Shown one piece after another: positions 44,401 to 53,982 of a stretch of 64,000 nucleotides of DNA. Numbering within the stretch: the stretch's first letter is position 1; the number at the start of each line of letters is the position of its first letter. The notes beneath the pieces were generated by a model that worked only from the letters and a program-made list of their open reading frames with translations, was not told the DNA's origin and did no database searches. The stretch is from positions 9,154,001 through 9,218,000 of the forward strand of contig OY754466.1 of assembly GCA_963575645.1 (NCBI GenBank), read 5' to 3'. This stretch comes from Xanthostigma xanthostigma (lineage: Eukaryota > Arthropoda > Insecta > Raphidioptera > Raphidiidae). Made by a program: the position numbers and the translations under genes.

Positions 44401-46368
44401 ATCGATGAACTAAGCAAATACTGAAGGTTTATTTATTGCATTTTATTGTCTGACGTTTCGGCAAACTTTATGCCATCTTCGGAGAATCAATGCTGTCTGT
44501 TTTCTCAGTATTGTTGTTATGTCATATATTTATTAATTTACTATATGAATCATTGTCTATCTAATCAATGTGCGGTGAGTGAACGCAACAAAGCGTATAA
44601 TCGAAAATATATCTGCGTCTCTTTCTTCGATGTAATTCCCTGATTTCTCCGATGATAGGATTGCTTGATGTGCTTGCATTCAATCTGAATAAAGTATCTC
44701 TGTTTCAAAAACTTTGCGTTAACATGGGCGTACCCAGCTTTTGACCTAGGAGGGGGCAAATTAGAAATTTCTTAAGCCGGTTCCCCGTGCTTTTTTTGCC
44801 CTCCTGGATACGCCATTGCTTACGGCTTAAAAAAAGACAGAAGTATATGTTTGCACCCTAATGGTTCAATAGCGATTTTATTCCTATGCTCAGTACCTAT
44901 AGAATAAAAGTATAAGAGTCAATTATATTTATTCAGTGCTCTCGCCAGTTTGCTACCCGGGGACCCGCGCCCCGCCTCTATCCTTCGACCGCTTGGAGTC
45001 GGCATTGGATATGTCATGTTTAGTAATATATATTTTTGAAACACAATTTGAGGAATATTAAAAAAATTGTAGAAGCGTACCTACTGAAAATTCTGCGAAA
45101 AAGCAACACTGTATCTATTGAGATCTCTTTTAATTATACAAGGGTGTTCTGATGTACTGCAAAGTAGGTAAAATACACGCCACGGATCTAAAAGGTTCGG
45201 AATTTAGTCACAAACAGCGTCGCAAAGGCACATTTTAGAGCCGTTGTGACTCCCACCACCTCCCAGCTACCTCCACGGAACGTGCGCTCGTCGGTGATTG
45301 GCTCGTTGCCTTTGTTACTTGTCACTTTCCTGCTTTAAAGTACAGTCGAGTACGCTATTGTCAAGTTGTTATTGCTATTTTAGTTTTATTGAGTTTGAGT
45401 TTGTGGGTTTTCAACAGACTGTATAAGCGCTAGCCCGCATTCGCATCTAACTTCCGAGCCTGTTAGATTCGTGGCGCGTATTATAATTAAAGTCACAAAT
45501 CTAGTAGGATACTAGTGATGTGCCGGATCGTTAAAAATGTATATCCGCGGATACGGATCTGAATACGGATATTTGGTTTCAAGTTCCGCGGATACGGATA
45601 CGGATCTTAACTTTCTTAGAGTACGCGGCGGTAAATATTGCACATCGACCTTTGGAAAGAGACTATCTGTTATGGGAAAAAGTTATTGACCTTTTTAAGA
45701 GTTAACTCTCATAACAGATTGTCTCTTTCCAAAGATCGATGTGCAATAATATCTCATTATAAAGATAGTTTTTTAGTACCTTTGAGTTATGTGCTATTGG
45801 TATGGTACTCACTACAATAAATGTTTGCAATATAAAGGTGCCAAATACGATTTTAAAAAATAAAAAATAATCTGAATGGAATTTAACAATTTTTCATTAT
45901 AACCTAATCACCTATATATATTAAATTTCATCTATGAATTGAAAATTAATAAGGTAAAAGATCCGTAAAAGATCCGCAAAAAACTAACGGATACGGATAT
46001 CCGGCACATCACTATAGGATACCTACACTAATTATTCACTGTAACGCACTGTATAATAAATCAAAACGAATTACAGAGTTCAGGTTACAATGTCACTACC
46101 GGGACTCGAACCCGGAACTGCCACATTCGCGCTGTATGAGTTATCATATTTTACTCCACACTGCTGTGGCCGTAAGTTTTATGCTTGAATGTAGTACAAT
46201 AAATTATACTGACAAAAAACAACCTGGCAGATCGTTGTTTCCTTTGTTAATTTAAATGAAAATAAAACAATACAATAGCATATAAAACTCACAACAATGC
46301 AAAAACGCCGGCAACACACATAGAAGACATAGTAGAGTAGTCGTACAATTCTGCTTGCAACAAATCAT
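32200..46368 (-). CDS. Glycosyl hydrolase family 35 beta-galactosidase (GLB1-like), 12 exons
   Basis: Predicted to remove terminal beta-galactose from glycans, in lysosome or outside the cell. Exons in transcript order: 46368-46293, 43625-43409, 41166-40981, 40822-40681, 39748-39601, 38078-37929, 37613-37458, 35117-34933, 34431-34317, 34181-34058, 33919-33713 and 32428-32200. All phases fit, giving 645 codons. A hydrophobic signal-type leader opens the protein. Family signatures in order: [48 protein letters not shown] (acid/base Glu near residue 211), MAMEYWTGW (nucleophile Glu near 287), [11 protein letters not shown] and [12 protein letters not shown]. Five N-glycosylation sequons are visible. 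The family is about 640-680 aa, so only a short C-terminal piece is missing; see 29238-29294. Confidence 0.93.
32547..32647. repeat. Palindrome in the GH35 intron
   Basis: Arms AATAGTATA...AAGTTTGATACCTT and inverse around a short GC centre (ACTGCGCATCATGACGCGCAGT). Confidence 0.65.
33074..33600. mobile_element. hAT MITE (TAGTGATGTGCCGG ends), copy 1
   Basis: TIRs TAGTGATGTGCCGGAT and inverse, 8-bp duplication ATTAAGTT on both sides. Subterminal repeats of GGATACGGAT / ATCCGCGGAT and an inner palindrome around TAACTCTCATAACAG. Copies at 45513-46014 and 57980-59339. Confidence 0.85.
33713..33919 (-). CDS. GH35 gene exon 11
   Basis: Acceptor GTAATTTTAG|; donor AACAG|GTATTC. Encodes [16 protein letters not shown], typical of the GH35 C-terminal beta-domains, and [16 protein letters not shown]. 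Sequons NGT and NVT. Confidence 0.93.
34058..34181 (-). CDS. GH35 gene exon 10
   Basis: Acceptor TTTTTTTAG|; donor TGGCG|GTTAAA. Encodes [19 protein letters not shown] and [11 protein letters not shown], a jelly-roll strand set. Sequon NAT. Confidence 0.88.
34317..34431 (-). CDS. GH35 gene exon 9
   Basis: Acceptor TTGTTCAAG|; donor ATATCC|GTAAGT. Encodes [19 protein letters not shown] and VYRKENINI, the start of the first beta-domain after the barrel. Confidence 0.9.
34459..34705. mobile_element. MITE family with ACGTGATAACG ends, copy 3 (short)
   Basis: Same ends as 9018-9606. The centre is a different sequence with CTCTGACGTCACGCGAGAAG and a run of GC-rich direct motifs. Sits 28 bp upstream (transcript sense) of GH35 exon 9. 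Confidence 0.6.
34933..35117 (-). CDS. GH35 gene exon 8
   Basis: Acceptor TTTTTTATAG|; donor GCACAG|GTATAT. Encodes [15 protein letters not shown], then a helical segment and a proline-rich turn ([16 protein letters not shown]) at the end of the barrel. Confidence 0.93.
35166..35727 (+). mobile_element. P-like TIR element with a THAP-domain fragment
   Basis: Inverted ends of about 50 bp (ATACGCTAGGAAAGTATC and CGTGT side). Inside, an ATG at 35301 (35289 if the TTG-initiated frame is used) reads [19 protein letters not shown], then FHRFPG: the CxxxC and xFHRFP start of a THAP zinc finger, which P-element transposases use to bind DNA. The frame decays after 35450. In a GH35 intron, antisense to it. 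Confidence 0.6.
37458..37613 (-). CDS. GH35 gene exon 7
   Basis: Acceptor ATGTTTTCAG|; donor TACG|GTAACA. Encodes [18 protein letters not shown], a GH35 hallmark, and [10 protein letters not shown]. The split Asp joins exon 8 to restore the [10 protein letters not shown] motif. Confidence 0.95.
37929..38078 (-). CDS. GH35 gene exon 6 (nucleophile Glu)
   Basis: Acceptor GTACTTTCAG|; donor CAGACG|GTAACC. Encodes [14 protein letters not shown] and [16 protein letters not shown]. The Glu before YWTGW is the GH35 nucleophile, about 76 residues after the acid/base Glu, close to the family spacing. Confidence 0.95.
38107..39038 (+). mobile_element. Non-autonomous Helitron
   Basis: Starts TCTATACTAATATATAAA after an A and ends GGCCGCTAG before a T, the Helitron 5'-TC and CTRR-3' rules with A|T insertion. 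Contains a tRNA-Lys-like segment at 38378-38450. A related element is at 46809-47237. Confidence 0.65.
38378..38450 (+). tRNA. tRNA-Lys(CTT)-like pseudogene or SINE head
   Basis: Reads CCCGGATAGCTCAGTCGGTG with anticodon loop CTCTTAA and box B GGGTTCAAGCTCC. The D arm is intact. The anticodon, T and acceptor stems have mismatches, so it is probably not a working tRNA. Confidence 0.5.
39228..39321. repeat. Paired ends of the 7916 family (empty centre)
   Basis: AAATAAATAAAATTGTCGAC and its inverse stand almost back to back, the shortest member of the family. Confidence 0.5.
39601..39748 (-). CDS. GH35 gene exon 5 (acid/base Glu)
   Basis: Acceptor TTGTGCTAG|; donor GGAG|GTAATT. Opens [16 protein letters not shown]. 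The Glu after Asn corresponds to the general acid/base of GH35 enzymes. Continues [12 protein letters not shown]. Confidence 0.95.
40053..40504. mobile_element. TIR MITE with TATAGGCTGTGTGCAC ends, copy 2
   Basis: Full-length copy of 28598-29039, in the GH35 intron between exons 4 and 5. Confidence 0.65.
40681..40822 (-). CDS. GH35 gene exon 4
   Basis: Acceptor CGTTTTAG| restores the Ser of LPSWLLRE; donor TTTCAG|GTAAGT. Encodes [19 protein letters not shown] and KGGPVVAFQ, leading into the acid/base motif of the next exon. Confidence 0.93.
40981..41166 (-). CDS. GH35 gene exon 3
   Basis: Acceptor CTTGTTTCAG|; donor CCTAG|GTTTGT. Encodes [16 protein letters not shown], then [19 protein letters not shown] and [11 protein letters not shown], strongly conserved GH35 active-site wall motifs. 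Confidence 0.95.
41519..42053 (+). mobile_element. tRNA-headed SINE with GC hairpin, copy 2
   Basis: tRNA-like head at 41625-41710 with GACCGAGCGGTCTAAGG, the least eroded box A. The GC hairpin at 41919-41965 has its loop in the opposite orientation to the other two copies. Confidence 0.6.
42398..43091 (-). mobile_element. Long-TIR transposon with internally deleted transposase
   Basis: Inverted ends of about 110 bp begin GATTGTATCAAATCAAAAC. Between them the minus strand has a 91-aa frame (42910-42635). Confidence 0.7.
42635..42910 (-). pseudogene. Truncated transposase-like ORF
   Basis: An intact 91-aa frame, [20 protein letters not shown], then [18 protein letters not shown], and an end [19 protein letters not shown]. 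The C-terminal pattern (V-x-NLNELKxxI ... ExLxNxRxNI ... FEHL) is that of DDE transposases common in insect genomes. The N-terminus resembles their helix-turn-helix. The catalytic core is missing, so an in-frame internal deletion is inferred. Confidence 0.55.
43160..43375. repeat. Fold-back related to 13968-14398
   Basis: TATTTGGAAAAAATTCCGTGG and inverse, followed by the shared ATCAACTTCAATGGATCACAG-like tail. It lies just upstream (plus order) of GH35 exon 2. Confidence 0.55.
43409..43625 (-). CDS. GH35 gene exon 2
   Basis: Acceptor TTTTTCTTAG|; donor CGAAAC|GTTAGT. Encodes [15 protein letters not shown] and [16 protein letters not shown], the first strand and helix of the GH35 barrel, ending AAGVNAVE. 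Sequons NES and NIT. Confidence 0.93.
43784..44394. mobile_element. hAT-like element with ACCGG repeats and 8-bp TSD
   Basis: Ends TAGGGCATGCA and TGCATGCCCTA; CATAGGAT repeats on both sides (43776-43783, 44395-44402). Many GAACCGGTTC / ACCCGGTT words crowd both subterminal zones; the centre has three diverged 50-bp tandem units. Confidence 0.78.
44454..44482 (-). ncRNA. Hammerhead-like motif 8
   Basis: Minus strand: CCGAAGA, T, stem GGCA/TGCC, then GAAACG; first core base pair altered. Confidence 0.33.
44525..44920 (+). repeat. Dispersed repeat, copy 2 of 5310-5720
   Basis: Same order of blocks as the first copy, in the same orientation. Confidence 0.5.
45165..45485. mobile_element. GC-rich TIR MITE, inverted copy
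   Basis: Full-length copy of 12129-12420 in opposite orientation, only 28 bp before the hAT MITE at 45513. Confidence 0.65.
45513..46014. mobile_element. hAT MITE (TAGTGATGTGCCGG ends), copy 2
   Basis: Perfect TAGGATAC duplications at 45505-45512 and 46015-46022. Confidence 0.85.
46085..46170 (-). repeat. tRNA-like fragment
   Basis: The minus strand carries CCGGGTTCGAGTCCCGG, a perfect T-arm with box B, but no convincing anticodon arm. Likely a SINE head or tRNA pseudogene. It lies about 200 bp downstream of GH35 exon 1, within intron 1. Confidence 0.35.
46293..46368 (-). CDS. GH35 gene exon 1 (start codon and signal peptide)
   Basis: ATG at 46368 opens [16 protein letters not shown], a Cys- and Leu-rich hydrophobic leader of about 25 residues ending FLHC. 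Donor TTGTT|GTGAGT. The phase-1 remainder joins exon 2 as Ser. The nearest upstream ATG is in another frame and stops after three codons. Confidence 0.75.
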
Positions 46369-46808
46369 GACTGCATTCTTTTTTTCCCGGACGTTCACTG
46401 AACCGGATTAATGTTTGATTCAATATCACACTTTAAGACAATATTCAAGGTTAGCCGCTTGTTCGCCCGGTACGGTCACTGTGTTTAGTTCAAACGGAAT
46501 TCGTATTAGTTTTATATTAGTCTGTTTCTATCTCCTAAATAAAAAAAAATATTTCCAGTAAAGAAAAATTTTACATGTATACCCTGCAGGCATCTGTGAT
46601 TAACCACTTTTATATATTTTGCAGTTGACATAAAGATAGCATAAAGAAACAGTGACGGCTATTCAGGTGAAATTGGTAGTGTCCCTTCACCTTTTTTTCC
46701 GAAAATATAATAAATTAATTTTGTAGCTAATTCAACTGATAGCCAGTTATACCTATGAAATATCAACAATGAAGCCTATCAACGACGTCACACATTTTTA
46801 TTAAATAA

Positions 46809-47237
46809 TCTTTATATATAAAAATTACGTGTCACATGTTTGTCCGCGATGAACTCCTAAACTACTGAACCGATTTTAAATATGATTTGCACACCGTGTG
46901 CAATTCGACCCACCTTGAAAGATAGGATAGCTTAATTTTTCAATTTATAGTCGCAATATTATTTTATTGCAAATTATTTGTCTATTCCTTGACAGTCATA
47001 ATTATCTGTTACTGGATTGAGTGAATATTCAATAGATGGCGCAACGTTTCATATAAGCTACAATTCAATAGCATAACCACCACGTGTTGCTGAGGTTAAG
47101 GTATCGAGCACGACTGCGCAGCCGGAGTGCTCGAATATATATATATTATCGCGTTAAAATAAAAACGCTTTTCGTGGAGACCAACTTTGCAACGGTGGAA
47201 ATCTACAAATTCGAGCGAAGCCGAACCGGGCCGCTAG
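46809..47237 (+). mobile_element. Non-autonomous Helitron, short
   Basis: TCTTTATATATAAAAATTACG start after A; GGGCCGCTAG end before T. Shares its 3' part with 38107-39038. Confidence 0.6.
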
Positions 47238-48267
47238 TTTTTAATAAAAATCAAATCTCTTAATGCTCAATTAGATACCGAAAATTGAAGTAATATTTAT
47301 AATATTATTTTGAAATAAAATTTTTGTTTTTTTTTTTTAATAACTTTTTCTTTATGGGTAGGTATTTTGATATCCATGACTACGTATTAAAAAATTTTAT
47401 TATTAATTTTTCATTTTAAATAACTAAACTAATAATCCGGATCGAAACGTCATCCTTTGTTATTTTGATTTATATTATCGTATATAATTTTTGTCAAAAT
47501 ATGGTCTGAAAAAAATTGGTCGACAATTTTATTTATTTGAAATCTTTAATAAAATCAACATTCAGTCAAATATTTTAGATAACAGCGCCGCTCTAGAAGT
47601 TAATTGTTGTCGCTTTAGAGATAATCTCAATGCTAAATTATTAATAAATATAGATCAAGTTTGTAAATCTTTAAATTTTTTTATTCACATATAAATTTCG
47701 CGTTATGGATTTTGAATTTTAACATGTGACGTCACAAAGCTTTTGAACCCCCCTGCCCCTTCTCACATTCCGGTGATACCCTCCCCCCCATTAACGTGTG
47801 ACGTAATTTATGGATTACCCCAAATTTTAAATTAAATATGTATTTTATATTTTTTTTCTAAATCAGAATGTTTTGATCTAACCTTTGTTTTGGTGTCTTT
47901 TAAAAACAAAACGGTTTTTTAATACTTCACGATCGCACTTTAAAAATATCACTATTCGATGCACCGATCTTTATGTCAAACAAAAAGTTCGCTTTGCCCC
48001 AGATACGTTGCAAATCATAATAACGTATTTTGTTTATTCAAGCGCCTGCTTTTATAGATAATGTTTTGCTGTAATGTATTCAAAAATTAGCTCTGTACAG
48101 GCTGTACCAGAATTCGTGAACGTATTTTATGAAAGTAAGTTAAAATTGTTTTTTTTTTTATTTTTAGGGTTCCGTACCTCACAAGAAAAAATGGAACCCT
48201 TATGGGATCACTTTGTTGTCCGTCTGTCTGTCAAGACTCTTGGGAATCATCATAATATATATTAATA

Positions 48268-49050
48268 CGCTAAGGTTAAAGATGTTTGCCGCCCTTTTTA
48301 GAAAAAACCTCACAATTACTCCACATACATTATATATCATTTTACAGATAATTGCTTGCTCTACTGACATCGACAACTAAAAAAATTATTATTGCTTTTG
48401 TTTTTGTAAATTAATTAAAATACAGCAACGCTGAACAACGTCTGCCACCTGACGGCTTTAGTTTTGAAACAACGTCAACACTTCGATCTGTCATCTGACC
48501 TTCATATTGTAATACAACAGACACAATACTGCATACTGCCATCTGACGGCTTTAATTTTGAAACAGCGAGCAACGCTGAACAACGTCACAGCAATGCTGC
48601 ATGATGCCATCTGACGGCTTAGCTCAAAGCTTTTGCTACTTGCGCCTCTATATGACAATTTTAGTAAAATATTACTTCGATCTGTCATCTGAGCTTCATA
48701 TTGTAATAAGTACAACAAAAAGAAGAACACAGTGGCGGATCCACGGGGGGGGTTTTCGGATTCAAACCCCCCCCTTCCAGAGAATCAAAAATCCCAAATT
48801 AAAATCTTACTGCGCAATAAAAAAAAAACTTTTCATGTTTTTCATGAATTCTCCGCAAAAGGAGTAAAAAATTTTCAAGACCCCCCCCCCTTGCCGTAAT
48901 CCTGGATCCGCCACTGGAAGAACGTTATAAGCAGTGTGCAAAATTAGAAATGAATTGAATACCTGCAATCATATTTAAAAAAATAATTTTGTAAAGTCAT
49001 AATTATTATACTTATTTAGTGCGAATAATTCGTACAGGTCACACTAGTAA
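48268..49050 (+). repeat. Dispersed repeat, copy 1 (inverse at 61145-61710)
   Basis: About 560 bp shared with 61145-61710 on the other strand (ATACGCTAAGGTTAAAGATG to GAATAATTCG). It is interrupted by the hAT at 48730-48916. Confidence 0.6.
48730..48916. mobile_element. Small hAT element (CAGTGGCGGATCC ends)
   Basis: 187 bp with CAGTGGCGGATCCA and inverse, G- and C-runs inside. Flanks GAAGAACA / GAAGAACG match at 7 of 8. Confidence 0.75.
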
Positions 49051-49602
49051 TGTTTATAAACCGCAACAACAGTAACAGTTCTAATACAAACCAAGCGTCC
49101 GCTACCGGTGCGTTTATACAACACAATATGAGAACTCTCGTATACAACACGGTACGACAACTAGGCTATCAGATATAGCCACGAGGTATAATACATTTCA
49201 GTAGTTCATCTAAACTCATTGCAATTAGTTGGCAAACTGACCGCTTGTTGATGTAAGGGGACAATAGTTTTCCAACGGGTAAGCGGAAAATATCTTCGAG
49301 TCTCGATTCCCGTGATGAACGAACTATTTACATACCTACAAGTTTGTACGGAACCCTCGATGCGCGAGTCCGACTCACATTTGGCTGTTTTTTTTATTAA
49401 TCAGTGAAATTATTTAGAATTTCCTTCCTCTATAGTCCGCATGCAAAGTTTGTATGTAGGAGGTAATCTCCGAAACTAATCATCCGATTTCAAAAAAATT
49501 TTCACCAATATTTAGAATGGACCTTCAGGATGGACATACGCTATATATTATCGCGTTAAAATAAACTTGTTTTTCGTGGAGACCAATTTTGTCACAAAAA
49601 AA

Positions 49603-49824
49603 TTGGTTGTCTGTAAAGTCGGTTTACGGACGATAGTTTTACGTGATAACGTATTCCGCTCGAATATCATATTTAATAATACATAACATAAATTTTAGTA
49701 GCTGTCATACTGCGCCCTCGCTTGCACGCACAGGGTCAGGCGGGACGTGACACATTTCGGAACGTGACACTTTTTCGTGCATGCAGCCGGTGTTTCATCA
49801 ATTTATAAGACGTTATCACGTCAA
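49603..49824. mobile_element. MITE family with ACGTGATAACG ends, copy 4
   Basis: 222 bp, inserted inside a Helitron-related sequence (49440-49850) whose two halves match 38825-39010. Confidence 0.65.
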
Positions 49825-50578
49825 AAACGGTGGCAGTCTTCAAATTCAGGCGTAAAATAAACAAATTAATTAAAAGCTGTTATAGAAGTACACTAATTAG
49901 TCTTATCGTTGTAAATGTAACTTCAGCTGCGATTTAAAATTGAAATTTTAAATCATCTATATTCAACAAAAACTGATAAAAAAAATTGTGAATTTATAAA
50001 CATTATCAATGCCCATATGTTTTCCCTTGATAATATAAAAATTTAATTCATTTATTCCTCCATTATTTCACATTACTTTTATCAATACAAGTGTGCTTCA
50101 CAGAGCAGTACTTACGTAATTTATTTTGGGAATACACTACACACTACAGAAGTAAAATTGGTATAATTGTAAAAACCCGGTCAAGTGCGAGTCGGACTCG
50201 CGCACCAATGGTTCCGTAAAAACTTGCAGATATGTAAATAGTTCGCCCATCAGAGAAATTGTGATACTTAATTAACCAGTAAAAGCTCGAACCTCAGTCG
50301 TAAAATTAAAACATCACCTGACATCTGCCATATCCACTATTTTATATTTTCAATCGCTGCGCCATCAGTTGAATTTTATGGTAAACGTAATTAAAATCAA
50401 AATATTTAACAAAATGTTCAACTTTATCTTGATAATTTTGATGTTATAGTCGTTATGTTTTTGATCTTACATCGTAAAAAATTACTTTCGTCATTTTTTC
50501 ATGGAGTAAGAGGCGGGCTGTGAGCACTGAGTTGACGAGCAGTGATTTAACAAGCGACTGCTTCACTCAAATTTTACA

Positions 50579-51170
50579 ATATCTTTCCGTTTTGAGGTCC
50601 CCCCGAATCCAAAAAACATATTTTTGGAAAAACTCTGTTCGTCTGTTAGTCTGTGAACACGATACAGGTCAAACGGATGAGTGGATTGAAAGCAAATTTT
50701 GGGAGGATGTTTGGTATGCAAATACTAAGAGCCCTATTGTTTTGGGGAAAAATCGGCGCATGCGCAGAAGAGATGTATGCTAAAACGATATGTTTTATAT
50801 AATAATGGTATACTTTTCATAACGGCTTATTATTTTACTTATTTTTTTCAAGAAAGTTTCGTTAAAAAATTTTTTCGTTAAACTTTATAGTTTCGGAAAT
50901 ATTTTGAAAATAAAAAAAAAATCAACCGCGCTCTTTTGTTTTATGGATCTGTCAGAAATAAACTAGTTAGGCATGCTTTGATTAATTTTTACATGACGTG
51001 GAACATAATATGTAGGTAACCATGGCAAAGAATAGTTAATATCATATTGAATACTAGCCATTACCCGCGTCACCTCACGCGATATCAGAAATTTTATTTT
51101 TTTTATTATAATCAAATGTCAACATTTTGGAAGTTGGAATGGTCCCGTCGCCCAATTGGCTGGAATTTTT
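50579..51170 (+). repeat. Dispersed repeat, copy 2 of 5925-6512
   Basis: About 90 percent alike by eye over 590 bp. Confidence 0.6.
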
Positions 51171-51179
51171 TTTAAGTGT

Positions 51180-52188
51180 GTCAATTACGACAGCCTACCC
51201 TGTGTTCTTACATCGTTTTTTATCTGCAATCAATTTCTGACATTGATACTTTGATATCGTTCAATTGTTTATATTGATATATAAATAACCGGTCAACGAG
51301 AGTAAACAATTGAGAAACAATTACAGAACACTTCAGAGCTCCTTGTGTACAGAATTAAATGTCTAAATGATTAGATTATCACGCATTTAGGTTATGTTAG
51401 GTTTTGTTTACTAGTTTGTGCGAGCTAGTACAATGAACGAAAATAATGGATTGGGGGTGGCGTAAAAGATTGGGAGGTAGCACAATAAGGGGCCAAGAGG
51501 CTGCAGTATTTTCGGTAAATGAGTGGTTTCCAGACAAAAAAAAAGTTTGCAAATTTTTAATGAATTATCAAATTATTGTCTCTAAAAAGGTAAAAAAGGC
51601 TTTTGAAATAATAGAATTTTTATACAAAACTGTTTGAGTTGGAAACACGACATTTGAAATTAATTTTCTTTGCCAAAATCGAAGAGATATATTTTCGACA
51701 ATTAAAAGCACTCTATACCCCAACCAATATTTTCTCTAATTTACATTGGATTTGCAATATTTTTTACCGTCGAACGGAGCCGAGGAATCACGAAGCAGCG
51801 GGCAGCGCGCCGACGTCCCCTCTCCCTTGTACACAATCAGCTGACATAGCCCCCGAATGTATCTGAGACTGCGTGAAGTGGCGGCCGCCTCTCTCTCTCT
51901 CTCACTAACACTCGCAAACACGTCGGCGCGAACCCGCTCTGCTGCAGTTCAGTGTACAGGCGTACATTTAGTTTGAGTATATCACACGCATCTTTTGTAA
52001 AACTGGAATGGAGTGTTAGTTTTGTTCCAGATAAAACATAGTACTGTAATATTATTTCCCCGCAAATTCCAGTTTTTTTTTGCCGTTTTAGCCGTCCCTA
52101 AAATTTTGCCGCTATGGGCCCGGGCCTACATGGCCCCATCCTGAATCCGGCAATGGTCGAAAGCATAATTCGGCGCTTAAAAACAAAT
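51180..52188. other. Intergenic; GC-rich patch, no gene seen
   Basis: 51770-51960 is unusually GC-rich, with CTCTCTCTCTCTCTC at about 51887-51902 and many CpGs, possibly an old repeat or promoter-like patch. A hAT-like right end (ATCCGGCAATGG) is at 52144. Two frames (51446-51637, 51639-51866) match nothing I recognise. Confidence 0.35.
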
Positions 52189-52518
52189 ATTATAATACGC
52201 GCCACCAATCTAAAAGGCTCGGAAGTTAGATGCGAATGCGAGCTTGCGCTTGTACAGTCTGTTGAAAAACTACAAACTCGCAACTCAACAAAACTAAAAT
52301 AGCAATAACAACTTGACAATAACGTACTCGACTGTACTTTAAAGCAGGAAAGCGACAAGTGACAAAGGCAACGAGCGATCACGTCCAATCACCGACGAGC
52401 GCACGTTCCGTGCAGGTAGCTGGGAGGTGGTGGGAGTCTTAACGGCTCTAAAATGTGCCTTTGCGACGCTGTTTGTGACTAACTTCCGAACCTTTTAGAT
52501 CCTTGGCGCGTCTTATAC
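52189..52518. mobile_element. GC-rich TIR MITE at the SWI5 3' end
   Basis: Full-length copy of the 12129 family, ending only 7 bp past the SWI5 stop codon, so it must form the SWI5 3' UTR. Confidence 0.65.
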
Positions 52519-52524
52519 CTACCT

Positions 52525-52687
52525 TTAGTTATCGTTGTCATTTTGGAGTCCATATCGTTTATGTAGATCTCCAACGGTGACTTCTTCAAGTACAGCTAAA
52601 TTACCCAGTACCACTTGCGTTGCGTCTTTTATTTCGTTGTATTCGTGCAGATGTTTCATATGATCATTCAGGCTCTCGGTATTTGAT
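52525..52687 (-). CDS. SWI5: SWI5 exon 2 (conserved SWI5 core)
   Basis: A CAG| acceptor at 52690-52688 completes the Lys codon. Encodes SNTESLNDHMKHLHEYN, then the conserved core ending DLHKRYGLQNDNDN and a TAA at 52527-52525. Confidence 0.9.
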
Positions 52688-53471
52688 CTGAAATGAAATT
52701 CGGATTACAAAATTCTTCGCTCCTTGACCAGACTTGTGTTACTACCTTCTCTCTCCTAAACAATTCCGTTTAAAAACAAACAAGAATCCGAAAAATAACC
52801 CAGGATACTGGCCAGTGTTAATGACGTCATGAACGACGCCATACTGTTGATTCGTTTCTAAATATACTGGGGTGACGTATTATTATTTACCTCGACCAAC
52901 AAAAGTAATTGTTTACTTTATTATTGCAAATAACAAACAATAAAATAAAAACTTCCACAAAGTCTGATGCAGACACGCCTGGTTAATTATTTATTCTATT
53001 TCACACCTGTCTCACCAGTACAATATGGTGGCACACCAGTCCAAATATGGCGTCGGATTCATGACGTCATTAGTACTAACCAGTATACTGGGTTATATTT
53101 CGGAACAACGCCAAAAGGAATCATAAGCAATCGGATAGGAAAAGAGAGCAGTGAAGAAAAAAAAAAGAAAATATACAACTTATACGTCATTTGGATGCTT
53201 TTATCCTCGAAACAAAAAAACATATCGTACTAAAACATTTTGCAACCCTTGGTGATGGAAATCCTTAGGGACGACTCAGTCAAAAGACACTTCTGAAGGA
53301 CAGCAAAGGCTCTAAATCTTAATGACCTTACTTTTCACGATTGAGTATCGCTATTTCTTTGTCAAGTTGGTGTTCTTTCTGCAGAAGTGTAGCGTATTCT
53401 TCCTGCAATCGGCGCTTCAGCTCTGATGTTTCTTCTTGGCTTTGTTTTCGATCTTGCGACTGGCTCGACAT
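52525..53471 (-). CDS. SWI5: SWI5-type DNA repair / recombination mediator subunit
   Basis: Small nuclear protein. SWI5 works with SFR1/MEI5 to stimulate RAD51/DMC1 strand exchange (family knowledge). Two exons, 53471-53332 and 52687-52525, give exactly 100 aa with a matching phase-2 junction. The first half is a Gln/Glu/Lys-rich coiled coil (SELKRRLQEEYATLLQKEHQ). The second has the family core HLHEYNEIKDATQVVLG and the C-terminal VGDLHKRYGL. The size matches short SWI5 proteins. The ATG at 53471 sits right behind a CTCTACAG acceptor-like sequence, so a 5' non-coding exon or a longer N-terminus is possible. Divergent from neighbours in function; no operon logic applies. Confidence 0.88.
53332..53471 (-). 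CDS. SWI5: SWI5 exon 1 (coiled coil)
   Basis: Encodes MSSQSQDRKQSQEETS and the coiled coil, ending KEIAILNRE plus two bases of a Lys codon. Donor GAAAA|GTAAGG. Confidence 0.85.
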
Positions 53472-53982
53472 CTGTAGAGCGTAAACTTTATTTAAGTAAC
53501 TAGTTTTATCGTCAAAGATGAGTACTGCGTAAGCCTGGATCAAAGATTAACTTGGATAACTATACAAAACGTAAGAAATTGGATTGAATAGGATACACGC
53601 TACGAAAGGCAGATGATGACGTAGCGAAGAGAGATTGGAACGTAAAAAAGGAAGACCCAAGAATGAAGTAAAAAACAGCTATTTTTAGGAGGGCATGCAA
53701 AAAATACCATTTATACTTGGTGCGTAATGGTGTTACACCATTTCCGGGGACTGTTTAAACTCACTAGCTTTCGTTTTTAACATAATGTCACAACTTGTCG
53801 TAATATAATTCATTACGAATGGTGGGTTGCAGAAAGCATCGTCAGAAAATCTGAATGGACGATGTCCTTAGATTGTGACCACACATATTTCTCCGTAAGA
53901 ATTTGAAATCGATCCTGCTCGAAAAATAATCAATCGATTGAAATGATGATTTTGTTAACTGTGTATATGTATGGATCAAGTG

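Larger units (their letters stand above)
46369..52188. other. Intergenic between the GH35 start and the SWI5 end
   Basis: 46369-46808, 47543-48267 and 49825-50578 contain no recognised gene. A GGGTTCCGTACCTC block at about 48168 and a GTGCGAGTCGGACTCGC block near 50186 are arthropod dispersed-repeat fragments. Confidence 0.4.

Noticed and set aside
51446..51866. Two adjoining plus-strand frames as a gene
   Set aside because: No shared frame, no splice signals joining them and no recognisable domain.
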